64,000 nt of DNA from positions 25,801 through 89,800 of the forward strand of contig JAQBPB010000104.1 of NCBI GenBank assembly GCA_028287745.1, read 5' to 3'. The position numbers and the translations under genes were made by a program. The notes beneath the pieces were generated by a model. The model made no database searches, was not told the origin of the DNA, and saw nothing but the letters and a program-made list of their open reading frames with translations. Source of the DNA: Chloroflexota bacterium (GTDB taxonomy: Bacteria > Chloroflexota > Chloroflexia > Chloroheliales > Chloroheliaceae). Shown piece after piece: positions 44,637 to 51,983 of the stretch (position 1 is its first letter; every line of letters begins with the position of its first letter).

Positions 44637-44695
44637 GGCGGAAGGGAAAGCCCTGCGCCTTACCCTTGAGTAATGCCTGTAACTTCCCTTCCGCC
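44637..44695. promoter_or_regulatory. Perfect 12-bp hairpin between repeat-protein and GNAT genes
   Basis: GGCGGAAGGGAA (44637-44648) and TTCCCTTCCGCC (44684-44695) form a 12-base-pair stem with a 35-base loop in the 102-base gap. No T-tract follows on the minus strand, so it is more likely an attenuator or an mRNA-protecting structure than a full terminator. Confidence 0.6.
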
Positions 44696-44711
44696 CTGAC
44701 TTTTCTACCGG

Positions 44712-45044
44712 CTATTTTCCTTCCGAAGAATGCCCCTCATAACTGCCGCTAGAGTCGTAATGGTCGACACCACCACTTTTCCCTTCCGAAGAATGCCCGG
44801 CATAGCTGCCGCTGGAATCATAGTGATCGGTGCCACCGCTCTTGCCTTCCGATGAATGCCCGCTGTAACTGCCGCTAGAGTCGTAGTGGTCGGTGCCGCC
44901 GCTCTTTCCCTCGGATGAGTGGCCGGAATAACTGCCGCTGGAGTCGTAGTGGTCGACACCACCACTCTTACCTTCGGAAGAATGGCCGCTGTGACTGCCG
45001 CTAGAATCGTAGTGATTTACGCTATTATCATTGCCACCTGACAT
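44712..45044 (-). CDS. Five-repeat Ser/Gly/His/Asp/Tyr-rich protein
   Basis: 110 residues, family not recognised. After Met1 the protein is five head-to-tail copies of a 21-residue unit, SGG(V/T)DHYDSSGSY(S/A/E)GHSSEGK; the first copy carries four extra residues (NDNS) and His for Tyr. The last copy ends exactly at the stop codon. Each unit holds two His, two Asp, one Glu, one Lys and two Tyr, so metal binding or modification of Lys, Ser or Tyr is possible. No leader peptide, signal peptide or membrane helix. AAGGGG about 7 bases before the ATG. Probably disordered. It precedes the GNAT gene in a minus-strand cluster. Confidence 0.82.
   Translation of the reverse strand: MSGGNDNSVNHYDSSGSHSGHSSEGKSGGVDHYDSSGSYSGHSSEGKSGGTDHYDSSGSYSGHSSEGKSGGTDHYDSSGSYAGHSSEGKSGGVDHYDSSGSYEGHSSEGK
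44715..45041 (-). repeat. Tandem 63-bp coding repeats
   Basis: Four 63-base units and one of 75 bases encode the repeat protein. The copies differ at many third positions: for example the GHSSEGK segments use different Ser and Gly codons, and DHYDSSG appears as two DNA forms. Almost all differences are silent, so the array is not a recent slippage product and the amino acid repeat is under selection. Confidence 0.8.
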
Positions 45045-45244
45045 TTAAAAGCCCCTTACTCGTTAACTAATTGATAAAACTCTCCTACATCACGGTCTTA
45101 GGGTCATCGGCACAAAACATTACTGAATGCTGAGGCCGGTTCAACTTCGTACTTGCTATATCGGTCTAGCTGTATCGGTCAAGAGTTATTCGGTTTTGAG
45201 CATCGCTGCTTGCCCGAAACATAGCCTATTAACAGGCTTAACTC

Positions 45245-45568
45245 TCAGGGCCTTCTACCTGACGGGTTAGAAAAAAAGACCACTCCTCCTACTAACAAAA
45301 GTATGCCTCCTACGGCACTGATAAGGATGCCGATGTTCTTTTGTCCCTCGTAATCAGCTTTCAGGGATGCATTGTAATTAGCCTCCTGGTTTTCAATAGC
45401 CTGTACCTTTTGAATTGGTTGTATTGATCGCATCAGCTGCTCATTTGCGCTGGGAGTGTAGTAACTGGGAGATGAAGCAGTAGTGGTCCGCACTATCCCA
45501 AAAATTAAAATTAGCCCCCCTATAAGCATTACAACGGGTAGAACTCTTTTAAGTGAAGTTATTTGCAC
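45245..45568 (-). CDS. Small two-helix membrane protein
   Basis: 107 residues, no family recognised. A transmembrane helix at ~9-27 (VLPVVMLIGGLILIFGIV) and another at ~77-97 (IGILISAVGGILLLVGGVVFF) flank a polar extracellular or cytoplasmic loop of about 50 residues containing SIQPIQKVQAIENQEANYNASLKADYEG in pieces. The GTG at 45568 has AGGAGG 8 bases upstream, a strong ribosome-binding site. It is the first gene of the minus-strand island, 200 bases before the repeat-protein gene, and starts about 290 bases from the divergent membrane sensor-like gene. Confidence 0.78.
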   Translation of the reverse strand: MQITSLKRVLPVVMLIGGLILIFGIVRTTTASSPSYYTPSANEQLMRSIQPIQKVQAIENQEANYNASLKADYEGQKNIGILISAVGGILLLVGGVVFFSNPSGRRP

Positions 45569-45700
45569 AATATTTTCCTCCTATACTGCTGCTTGCAAAA
45601 CTTTAAAAAGATAGTAGTAAAAGAAGTGAAGGTACACCTGATTTGTAAGTTAGTCTGAACATTAAACTTTAAAAGAAATTAAACTACAGTTTTTATAGGT

Positions 45701-45728
45701 GCAGCAAAATATAATATTTTTATGCTGC
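45701..45728. promoter_or_regulatory. Palindromic operator-like element in the divergent promoter region
   Basis: GCAGCA and TGCTGC close a 28-base AT-rich palindromic stretch centred between the divergent small-membrane-protein gene and the 397-residue gene. A TATAAT at 45830-45835 could serve the plus-strand gene, with only about 15 bases of leader. A regulator binding the palindrome could control both directions. Confidence 0.5.
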
Positions 45729-45856
45729 AAATTCCCTTAAAATTATAATGTTCAATTAACAGTTATTGAAAAAATTTGGAACCTGCTTTATGATAGCAGG
45801 TATAGGAGTTAAGATAGTTAAAAAATTAGTATAATCTGACCTGAGAAAAACCAAAA

Positions 45857-47050
45857 ATGGACCAAAAAAAGACCGAAAACAAGAGTTCAGACAACCCGGT
45901 AGCTATAGTCCTTGAAGAATTGCGCCAGGAACTGGGCTATGGTTCCCCGAATGAACTTTTCGAAAGAGCAGGTTTAGGAACAAATACTAAAACCTGGTAT
46001 AAACGGGTTAATCCAAATTTTAGCAAGGCGACTCCAACCCGTAAAAAGGATTTAAACAGTTTAATAACCGGTTTAATGACGGTTGCTAAAGAAGACTTAA
46101 ATTCTGCTCAAATAGCTAAACTGCATAGAGCGGCGGGTATTACCAATTTTTCGGATGACCCCGCAAGTTATAAACTGCCATCTACCGGGCTTACCCTTAC
46201 GCCGGAGACAGGTAATTCAAATACTTTAACCGAGAGTTCTGCCATTACCTCTCTTAAACAGGAGGAAACGGCTTTAACCGGCCCGGTCAAACCGGACTAT
46301 ATAGAAACGGACATTACTTCACTGCCGGATACCGCCCACTCAATGGAACCTAGAAATTATGAAAATGTTCAGAATAATACTGTTATTACCCAGTCCGGAT
46401 CTCACAATGTCTCGGTAAACATACAAAATGCTACGGTTATTTACGATGCAAAGTTATTGCAAGCTGCTACTGTCATCGAGGAACCGAAAAAGGTAGCCGT
46501 CATAGATAAAGAGTTATACCAGCAGACGGTCAGATTAGCGGCAGAACGCTATGCCTCGGACTTAAGAAAAGACTTTATATTACTTCTTTTGATAAGGGTG
46601 CTGCTTTTTAGCTGTCTCCTGGCCGGGGTGGGGTTTTTGGTCAGTTTCTTGGGGAGTGATTTGAATTCCAGCCCTACAGCGGTCAGGTTGGAAGTTGTTG
46701 AACGCTTAAAATTATCGAAGGTTTCACTATCGACGGGCGAATATATTGAAGCCACTTTTACTATCATAAACACGGGCGAAACCAGCGTTTTGATCCAGGG
46801 CATTAATGCGGGAGTGCGGTTTGGTTCCGAGGATTGGAGTGGTTTGAACTTTGACTTTCCAACCAGCGTTAATATCCGGCTAGCGCCTGGCGACACTTAC
46901 ACTTACATGAAGTTGCGAAACTTTACCAGGGAGGGGAGCTATTTCGCCGAGCCGGTAATCAGGCTCAACGGTCAATGGGGCGGCATTACAAATAGCAACC
47001 GGGTTTATTTTAAGGTAGTTGCTTCCCCTGACCCTGAGACTGCTACATAA
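45857..47050 (+). CDS. Single-pass membrane protein with extracellular beta domain
   Basis: 397 residues, no family recognised. Residues ~12-95 are helical and look like a small globular domain (AIVLEELRQELGYGSPNELFERAG). A polar Ser/Thr-rich linker leads to an Asn-rich strand segment NNTVITQSGSHNVSVNIQNA (~165-184). A single transmembrane helix lies at ~238-258 (ILLLLIRVLLFSCLLAGVG). The rest (~270-390) is a beta-sandwich with KVSLSTGEYIEATFTIINTGETSV, similar in plan to Ig-like or DUF4352-like extracellular domains. This inside-out arrangement fits a sensor or an anti-sigma-like transducer; which, I cannot say. It is divergent from the repeat-protein cluster. Confidence 0.75.
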   Translation: MDQKKTENKSSDNPVAIVLEELRQELGYGSPNELFERAGLGTNTKTWYKRVNPNFSKATPTRKKDLNSLITGLMTVAKEDLNSAQIAKLHRAAGITNFSDDPASYKLPSTGLTLTPETGNSNTLTESSAITSLKQEETALTGPVKPDYIETDITSLPDTAHSMEPRNYENVQNNTVITQSGSHNVSVNIQNATVIYDAKLLQAATVIEEPKKVAVIDKELYQQTVRLAAERYASDLRKDFILLLLIRVLLFSCLLAGVGFLVSFLGSDLNSSPTAVRLEVVERLKLSKVSLSTGEYIEATFTIINTGETSVLIQGINAGVRFGSEDWSGLNFDFPTSVNIRLAPGDTYTYMKLRNFTREGSYFAEPVIRLNGQWGGITNSNRVYFKVVASPDPETAT

Positions 47051-47090
47051 GTATTTATCGCGCAAGTGGTTTAATTGAGGAGCAATAAGA

Positions 47091-47240
47091 ATGTTTGAGC
47101 AATTTGTGTCGGAGCACTGGTCGCTGGTAATGTTAATCGGTCTAACCTTGATAGTGATAATTTTACTTTTTATAGGATATACGAATTATCTAATCTGGAA
47201 AAGCCTCAAGGAAATAATAAGCCGCCAGAAGGATATATAG
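47091..47240 (+). CDS. 49-residue single-helix membrane microprotein
   Basis: The frame begins with an ATG at 47091 after TTGAGGAGCAATAAG, whose GAGGAG is a strong ribosome-binding site. It runs 49 codons to TAG at 47238-47240. Residues ~11-33 are a hydrophobic helix (SLVMLIGLTLIVIILLFIGY), followed by a charged tail (WKSLKEIISRQKDI). The gene is 40 bases after the 397-residue membrane protein and on the same strand, so the two may act as partners. I know no matching family. Confidence 0.68.
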   Translation: MFEQFVSEHWSLVMLIGLTLIVIILLFIGYTNYLIWKSLKEIISRQKDI

Positions 47241-47293
47241 AGTTATACCAACCCCGCTTTTGCGGTAACGTGTATGACAACCACCCGGTAAGT

Positions 47294-48172
47294 TCAGTCT
47301 ATTTCCAGGCCGGTCAGCCGGGCGCTTTCGTGCCAGAGTAATTCCTGGGCGGTCTGGTCATAGCTAATCCGGGACGATTTCCTGGGCTTCTTATTGGAAA
47401 AATACTGGCCGGAGATGCCTTCTACTTCCGGTGAGGAAGCCAGGTAGACCGGGGTGCGGGCGCCTTTTTCGGCTGATATTTCAAAAACTCGCCCCAGTTT
47501 GATGAGGATACCAAAAAGGCCGGTACTATCACCGGCAAAGTTAGTCCTGACCACGCCGGGGTGCAGGACGTTGGCCGTAACGTTGGTCCCTTTCAGGCGC
47601 CGGGCCAGTTCGTAGGTAAAGAGAATGTTTGCCAGCTTGGATTGCGCGTAAGCCCGCAACTCACCGTAATTCTTTTCCAGTTGCAGGTCGCCAAAGTTGA
47701 TTACCCCGGCGGCCTGCGCTTCGGAACTGACATTTACAATCCGGGCTTTCCGCTCCGGCGTACCACTGGCCTTGATTTCCGCCAGCAGCAGGTTGGTCAG
47801 CAGGAAATACCCCAGGTGGTTGAGCGCGAAAGTAAGTTCCAGGCCGTCTATGGTCAGTTTACGCTTGCTGTTAACCACCCCGGCGTTATTGACCAGCACA
47901 TGCAAGCGGTCATATTTAGCCTGGAACTCGCTGGCAAGCCGGTGAATTTCCTCCTGCGAAGAAAGGTCGGCCAGCAGCAGGTCCACCTGCTTGCTTCCGC
48001 TTCTGGCCTGGATTTCAGCCTGGGCCGCCTCGCCGCGACTCCGGTCACGGCAGACCATGACCACGCTGGCTCCCTGGCGGGCCAGTTCAATCGCGGTAGC
48101 TTTACCGATGCCGGAGTTGGCCCCGGTAACCAGGCAAACCCGGCCCGTCATATCAGAATTTTCTGCGCTCAA
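47294..48172 (-). CDS. Short-chain dehydrogenase/reductase
   Basis: 292 residues of the classical SDR fold. Dinucleotide loop VCLVTGANSGIGKATA (TGxxxGIG), the NNAG motif in VLVNNAGVV, and the catalytic YxxxK in AYAQSKLANILFTYELARRL. It resembles retinol-dehydrogenase/light-dependent protochlorophyllide-reductase-like SDRs, NADP(H)-preferring by the CRD motif after strand 2 (VMVCRDRSRG). Substrate not assignable. The ATG lies 28 bases from the upstream thiolase gene on the same strand, so they form an operon; a role reducing a beta-ketoacyl product is possible (inference). Confidence 0.9.
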   Translation of the reverse strand: MSAENSDMTGRVCLVTGANSGIGKATAIELARQGASVVMVCRDRSRGEAAQAEIQARSGSKQVDLLLADLSSQEEIHRLASEFQAKYDRLHVLVNNAGVVNSKRKLTIDGLELTFALNHLGYFLLTNLLLAEIKASGTPERKARIVNVSSEAQAAGVINFGDLQLEKNYGELRAYAQSKLANILFTYELARRLKGTNVTANVLHPGVVRTNFAGDSTGLFGILIKLGRVFEISAEKGARTPVYLASSPEVEGISGQYFSNKKPRKSSRISYDQTAQELLWHESARLTGLEID

Positions 48173-48200
48173 GCTCCTGGTTCCCCGTTCTACCTTTTAA

Positions 48201-49397
48201 TTAGCGTTGTAAGTTTTCTACAATCAAAGCAATTCCCTGGCCGCCGCCGATACAAGCGCTGGCAATCCCATAACGGCCGCCCCGCCGCCGCAACTCGTAC
48301 AGGACGCTCAGGGTAACCCGGGCTCCCGATGCGCCTAACGGATGGCCCAGCGAGATGGCCCCACCATTGACGTTAAGCCGGTCACGTGAGATGCCTAAAT
48401 CCTTTTCGACCGCGCAGCACTGGGCCGCGAAGGCTTCGTTTACTTCTACCAGGTCGATGTCTTCCAGGCGCAGGTCGGCTTTTTTAAGGGCTTGCCGGAT
48501 AGCCGGGGCCGGGCCGATACCCATAATATTCGGCGGGACGCCCACGATACCCCAGCTAACTACCCGGCCCAACGGTTTAAGGTTTCGCTGCCGCGCAAAG
48601 TCGGCGCTGGTAACGACAACCGCCGCCGCCCCATCGGTAATGCCGCTGGCGTTACCGGCCGTAACAGTGCCATTTTCCTTGATGAAACGGGCCGGTAACC
48701 TGGACAGCGCCTCCAGGGACGTATCAGGCCGGATGCCTTCGTCACGGCTGACCACTTTGACGTTGCCTTTGCGGTCTTTCAGCTCTACAGGCACAATTTC
48801 CTCGCCCAGCTTGCCGCTTTCGGTGGCAGCCAGGGCCGACTGGTGGCTGCGCAGGGCGTACTCGTCCTGGGCCAGGCGGCTGATGTCATACTGCTGGGCC
48901 AGGTTTTCGGCGGTGATTGCCATGCCCTGGCCGGTATAGCTGTCAATCAGGGCTTCCCACAGTGAGTCTTCCAGCTTGCCGCCCTGGCCCAACGATAGGC
49001 CCCAGCGGGCACCCCGGACAACATGGGGCGCCTGGCTCATGTTTTCGGCTCCACCGGCCAGGGCGGCCTGGCTCTCGCCCAGTAAAATACTTTGGACCAC
49101 ATTTACAATGGCCTGGGCACCGCTGCCACACAGCCGGTTAACTGTCAGGGCGGGCACTTCCACCGGCAGCCCGGTTTTCAAGCCGATATGGCGGGCCAGG
49201 TAAATTGCGTCCGGGCTGGTCTGTAAGACATTGCCAAAGACCACGTTATCCAGTTCGGCCGGGTCTACCCCGCTACGTTTAATGGCGGCCTGGCTGGCAA
49301 TAACTCCCAGTTCGGTCGCGGAAAGGTCTTTTAACGAGCCCCCAAAGCTGCCAAAGACAGTCCTGGCTCCTTCAATAATAACGGCATCACCTGGCAT
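48201..49397 (-). CDS. Acetyl-CoA C-acetyltransferase (thiolase)
   Basis: 398 residues, normal for a degradative or biosynthetic thiolase. The acylated Cys is in VNRLCGSGAQA (~88), the active-site His in LGHPLGASGARV (~350) and the second Cys in SACIGGGQGIALI (~380). N-terminal AVIIEGARTVFGSFGG is typical. It condenses two acetyl-CoA or cleaves 3-ketoacyl-CoA. It is the first gene of a two-gene unit with an SDR gene, pointing to fatty-acyl or polyhydroxyalkanoate-type chemistry. AGAGGTG precedes the ATG. Confidence 0.95.
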   Translation of the reverse strand: MPGDAVIIEGARTVFGSFGGSLKDLSATELGVIASQAAIKRSGVDPAELDNVVFGNVLQTSPDAIYLARHIGLKTGLPVEVPALTVNRLCGSGAQAIVNVVQSILLGESQAALAGGAENMSQAPHVVRGARWGLSLGQGGKLEDSLWEALIDSYTGQGMAITAENLAQQYDISRLAQDEYALRSHQSALAATESGKLGEEIVPVELKDRKGNVKVVSRDEGIRPDTSLEALSRLPARFIKENGTVTAGNASGITDGAAAVVVTSADFARQRNLKPLGRVVSWGIVGVPPNIMGIGPAPAIRQALKKADLRLEDIDLVEVNEAFAAQCCAVEKDLGISRDRLNVNGGAISLGHPLGASGARVTLSVLYELRRRGGRYGIASACIGGGQGIALIVENLQR

Positions 49398-49453
49398 AAT
49401 TCACCTCTTCTTTGAGTTTTAAACGGTAGATTTTATTCTCTTTAGTGGTTTTT

Positions 49454-49462
49454 ATTATAGCA
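49454..49462 (-). promoter_or_regulatory. Extended -10 promoter for the thiolase unit
   Basis: On the minus strand the sequence reads TGCTATAAT, about 57 bases before the thiolase start. No convincing -35 box is visible. It is the same element as seen before rpoD and the GT9 gene. Confidence 0.55.
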
Positions 49463-49625
49463 TTTCCCAATATAGCCGTCCTTTTTGGTCACAAAGCCGG
49501 GTATAGCGGGCTGGGTTGAAAAAGAGAGCAAAAATGTGATAGATTCGGCGGCAGATACTTTGGTTTCGTTAACCGCGTTGTAACTCGTTGCAGACTGCTG
49601 CCCATTATTTCATTAGTAGGTCTAT

Positions 49626-50618
49626 ATGACACAAACTACCCATCCTCTTACCGAAGAGACCGGGGCACCTGCCTATACTATGGTTGATGCCCGCAATCTT
49701 CATAAGAACTATTCCGGCCAGACCCAACCGGCCCTGGAAGACTTTTCCCTGGTGGTGCCCGAAGGCCAGATTTTCGGCCTTATCGGGGCTAATGGGGCCG
49801 GAAAGACCAGTGTCTTGAAGATCCTGGCGACCCTGGTCAAGCCCGATAAGGGTGAAGCTTATATCGGCGGCTATTCGGTGCGGCGCAATCCCCAGGAAGT
49901 CCGCCAGATTATCGGCTACATGCCAGACCATTACGGGCTTTACCAGGATATGCAGGTTGAAGAATACCTGGACTTCTTCGCGGCCTGCTACGGTATCCGG
50001 GGCAAGAAGCGCAGCCGCCTGATAAGCGAATTGCTGGAACTGGTCGACCTGGGGGACCGCCGCAAGGAAGAATTGCGCAACCTCTCGCGGGGCATGAAGC
50101 AGCGGCTTTGCCTGGCCCATACGCTTGTCCACGACCCCAAACTGCTCTTGCTTGACGAACCTTCCAGCGGCCTGGACCCGCGGGCCAGGGTCGAGTTGCG
50201 CGAACTCCTCCACGAGTTAAGCCATATGGGCAAGACTATCATTTTGAGCAGCCACGTCCTGAGCGAAATCCAGTTGATGTGCGACTCGCTGGGAATTATG
50301 GCGCGCGGCCAGCTCATCAGTTGCGGCCCGGCCGAAACGGTAGTCAATCAGATCGAGGCGTTACCGCGCCGGGCAATCAAGTTGCGGGTCTTGCGCCAGG
50401 AAGACCTCAAACGCGCCGCCGAACTGGCCGCCGCGTTCTCCGGCTTGCTAAAAGGCAGCCTGCGGACTGACGATCAAAACCTTACCCTGGATGTAGTGCT
50501 GGACGGCGATGACCGCACCAGCGCGGCTTTTCTGACACATCTGACTATATCGGGAGTTTTCGTGGCCCAATATGGCCAGAGCACCGCCCGGCTGGAAGAA
50601 CTCTTTCTTAGAAATTAG
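49626..50618 (+). CDS. ABC transporter ATP-binding protein
   Basis: 330 residues. Walker A GANGAGKTS, signature LSRGMKQRLCLAHTL, Walker B LLLLDEPSSGLDP and the His switch in LSSHVLSE. The domain order and a C-terminal ~90-residue accessory part (ALPRRAIKLRVLRQEDL onward) match ABC-2 exporter ATPases. The partner permease gene begins 8 bases after its stop. It powers export of a lipid, peptide or polysaccharide. The ribosome-binding site is weak (TAGGT). Confidence 0.94.
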   Translation: MTQTTHPLTEETGAPAYTMVDARNLHKNYSGQTQPALEDFSLVVPEGQIFGLIGANGAGKTSVLKILATLVKPDKGEAYIGGYSVRRNPQEVRQIIGYMPDHYGLYQDMQVEEYLDFFAACYGIRGKKRSRLISELLELVDLGDRRKEELRNLSRGMKQRLCLAHTLVHDPKLLLLDEPSSGLDPRARVELRELLHELSHMGKTIILSSHVLSEIQLMCDSLGIMARGQLISCGPAETVVNQIEALPRRAIKLRVLRQEDLKRAAELAAAFSGLLKGSLRTDDQNLTLDVVLDGDDRTSAAFLTHLTISGVFVAQYGQSTARLEELFLRN

Positions 50619-50626
50619 AGGTAGTT

Positions 50627-51982
50627 ATGGCCCGTATTTATCTACCTTCGCTGAATCCGGTAGCCCTGCGCGAAATGAGGTCAAGGGTCCGGGGCCCGCG
50701 CACCCTGGCCCTCTTTTTCGGCTACCTGGGAGTGCTGGCCCTGTTTATCTTCGTGGTCTATCTCAGAAAAGGCGCTACTACCAGTTACAGCTACGGCGGG
50801 ACGATTTTGAGCGGCAATTACGGCCCTACCCGCAATTTTGAAACCGGCCAGGATATTTTCATTTCGGTTTTTCTCTACTTGATCTTGATGGTGGCCGTAG
50901 TAACCCCGGCCCTGTGCGGCGGGCTTTTCAGCCGCGAGATGGAGGAAGGCACCTACGACTTGCTGCTGGTTACGCCGGTCAGGGGCCGTACCCTGGTCTA
51001 CGGCAAGCTAATCGCGGCGGTGAGTTATATCTTTATGCTGGTACTGGCAACGCTACCGCTGGCCTGTATTGTCTTTATTTTTGGCGGGGTTGGTCCGGAG
51101 GATTTAATAGCCGGTTACGCTATCGTATTGTTGGAAGTAGTGGTCTTTAGCATTATCAGCCTGTTCTTTTCAGCTTTGTTCCGGTCAACTAACGTAGCGG
51201 TAATTCTCACCTACTTTGTTATCGCCTTTTTGTTGCTGGGCGTGCCTATCGCCAGCAGCAGCCTGGTTGCCTCGCTGAATGGCGATACCGGGCGGCTGGC
51301 CGGGACCGGTTTCCGGGTTGATCCCCGGACTGACCCGGATTTTGACCTTCCGAAGCGCTTGCTGGTCTTTAATCCTTTCGCGGCCCTGGGCTCGGTACTG
51401 GCCCCGAATGCCCCCTACCGCACCGGCAACGGCGAGGATCTGCAACTGTTTCCCAACAGCCGGTTGTACTGGGGTAACCCGACGGTCTACTACGGTACAC
51501 CCACCTTCTTGCCCAATTCAACCGCCCGCCAGCGGCATGAGGATGCAAAACTGCCCATCTTGCCCTACGGCCTTTCACTCTGGCATGGTTATTTACTGGT
51601 TTACACGGCGATTGGGCTGGTCTTTTTAATCCTGAGTATGGGCGCGGTTAAACCGGTGCCAGGGGGATTAATTCATTATCCGCTGAGAGCTTTTAATCTT
51701 CTTAGAAAAGTATCTCTGCCAACTGTTTCCCAGAAGGGCCGCCGGAAACGGGCGCCTGCTAAACCTGAAGTTACCCCGGCCGCACCGGATGCTTCGCCCG
51801 GCATTGCCCCGGCCCGCTCGGAAGATCCCTTAAATATAGCGGCGATTATTGCGGTGGCTGAAGAAGTACCCGCTGCGGAGGCAAAAAAATCCCCGGCAGT
51901 AACTACTACCGGGGAAGTTTCGCCTGTTATTGCACCCGCCGGACCAGCCACGCCGCCAAAACAACGTGAGGCCCTGGGCTAA
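50627..51982 (+). CDS. ABC-2-type permease with Pro/Ala-rich tail
   Basis: 451 residues. About six transmembrane helices (~20-335) in the ABC-2 pattern, including LALFFGYLGVLALFIFVVYL, FLYLILMVAVVTPALCGGLFSREMEEGTYDLLLVTPV (the family's coupling region, here in part) and LLVYTAIGLVFLILSM. A 60-residue loop between helices faces out. The last ~95 residues are a cytoplasmic Lys-rich then Pro/Ala/Glu-rich tail of low complexity. It pairs with the preceding ATPase. AGAGGTAG just before the ATG. Confidence 0.9.
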   Translation: MARIYLPSLNPVALREMRSRVRGPRTLALFFGYLGVLALFIFVVYLRKGATTSYSYGGTILSGNYGPTRNFETGQDIFISVFLYLILMVAVVTPALCGGLFSREMEEGTYDLLLVTPVRGRTLVYGKLIAAVSYIFMLVLATLPLACIVFIFGGVGPEDLIAGYAIVLLEVVVFSIISLFFSALFRSTNVAVILTYFVIAFLLLGVPIASSSLVASLNGDTGRLAGTGFRVDPRTDPDFDLPKRLLVFNPFAALGSVLAPNAPYRTGNGEDLQLFPNSRLYWGNPTVYYGTPTFLPNSTARQRHEDAKLPILPYGLSLWHGYLLVYTAIGLVFLILSMGAVKPVPGGLIHYPLRAFNLLRKVSLPTVSQKGRRKRAPAKPEVTPAAPDASPGIAPARSEDPLNIAAIIAVAEEVPAAEAKKSPAVTTTGEVSPVIAPAGPATPPKQREALG

Positions 51983-51983
51983 C

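Noticed and set aside
44705..44965. Second minus-strand frame across the 63-bp repeat array
   Set aside because: Because the repeat length is a multiple of three, stop-free stretches occur in other frames too. The 44712-45044 frame has the ribosome-binding site, the exact repeat boundaries and the silent-substitution pattern.
44712..45044. CRISPR array or satellite DNA
   Set aside because: The units are contiguous without spacers, diverge mainly at third codon positions, and sit in a frame with a start and stop.
44712..45044. Classical RiPP precursor with leader peptide
   Set aside because: Repeats begin at residue 2, so there is no leader region, and no typical maturation enzyme (radical SAM, YcaO, ATP-grasp ligase, lanthionine synthetase) is nearby. 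Only the GNAT remains as a possible modifier.
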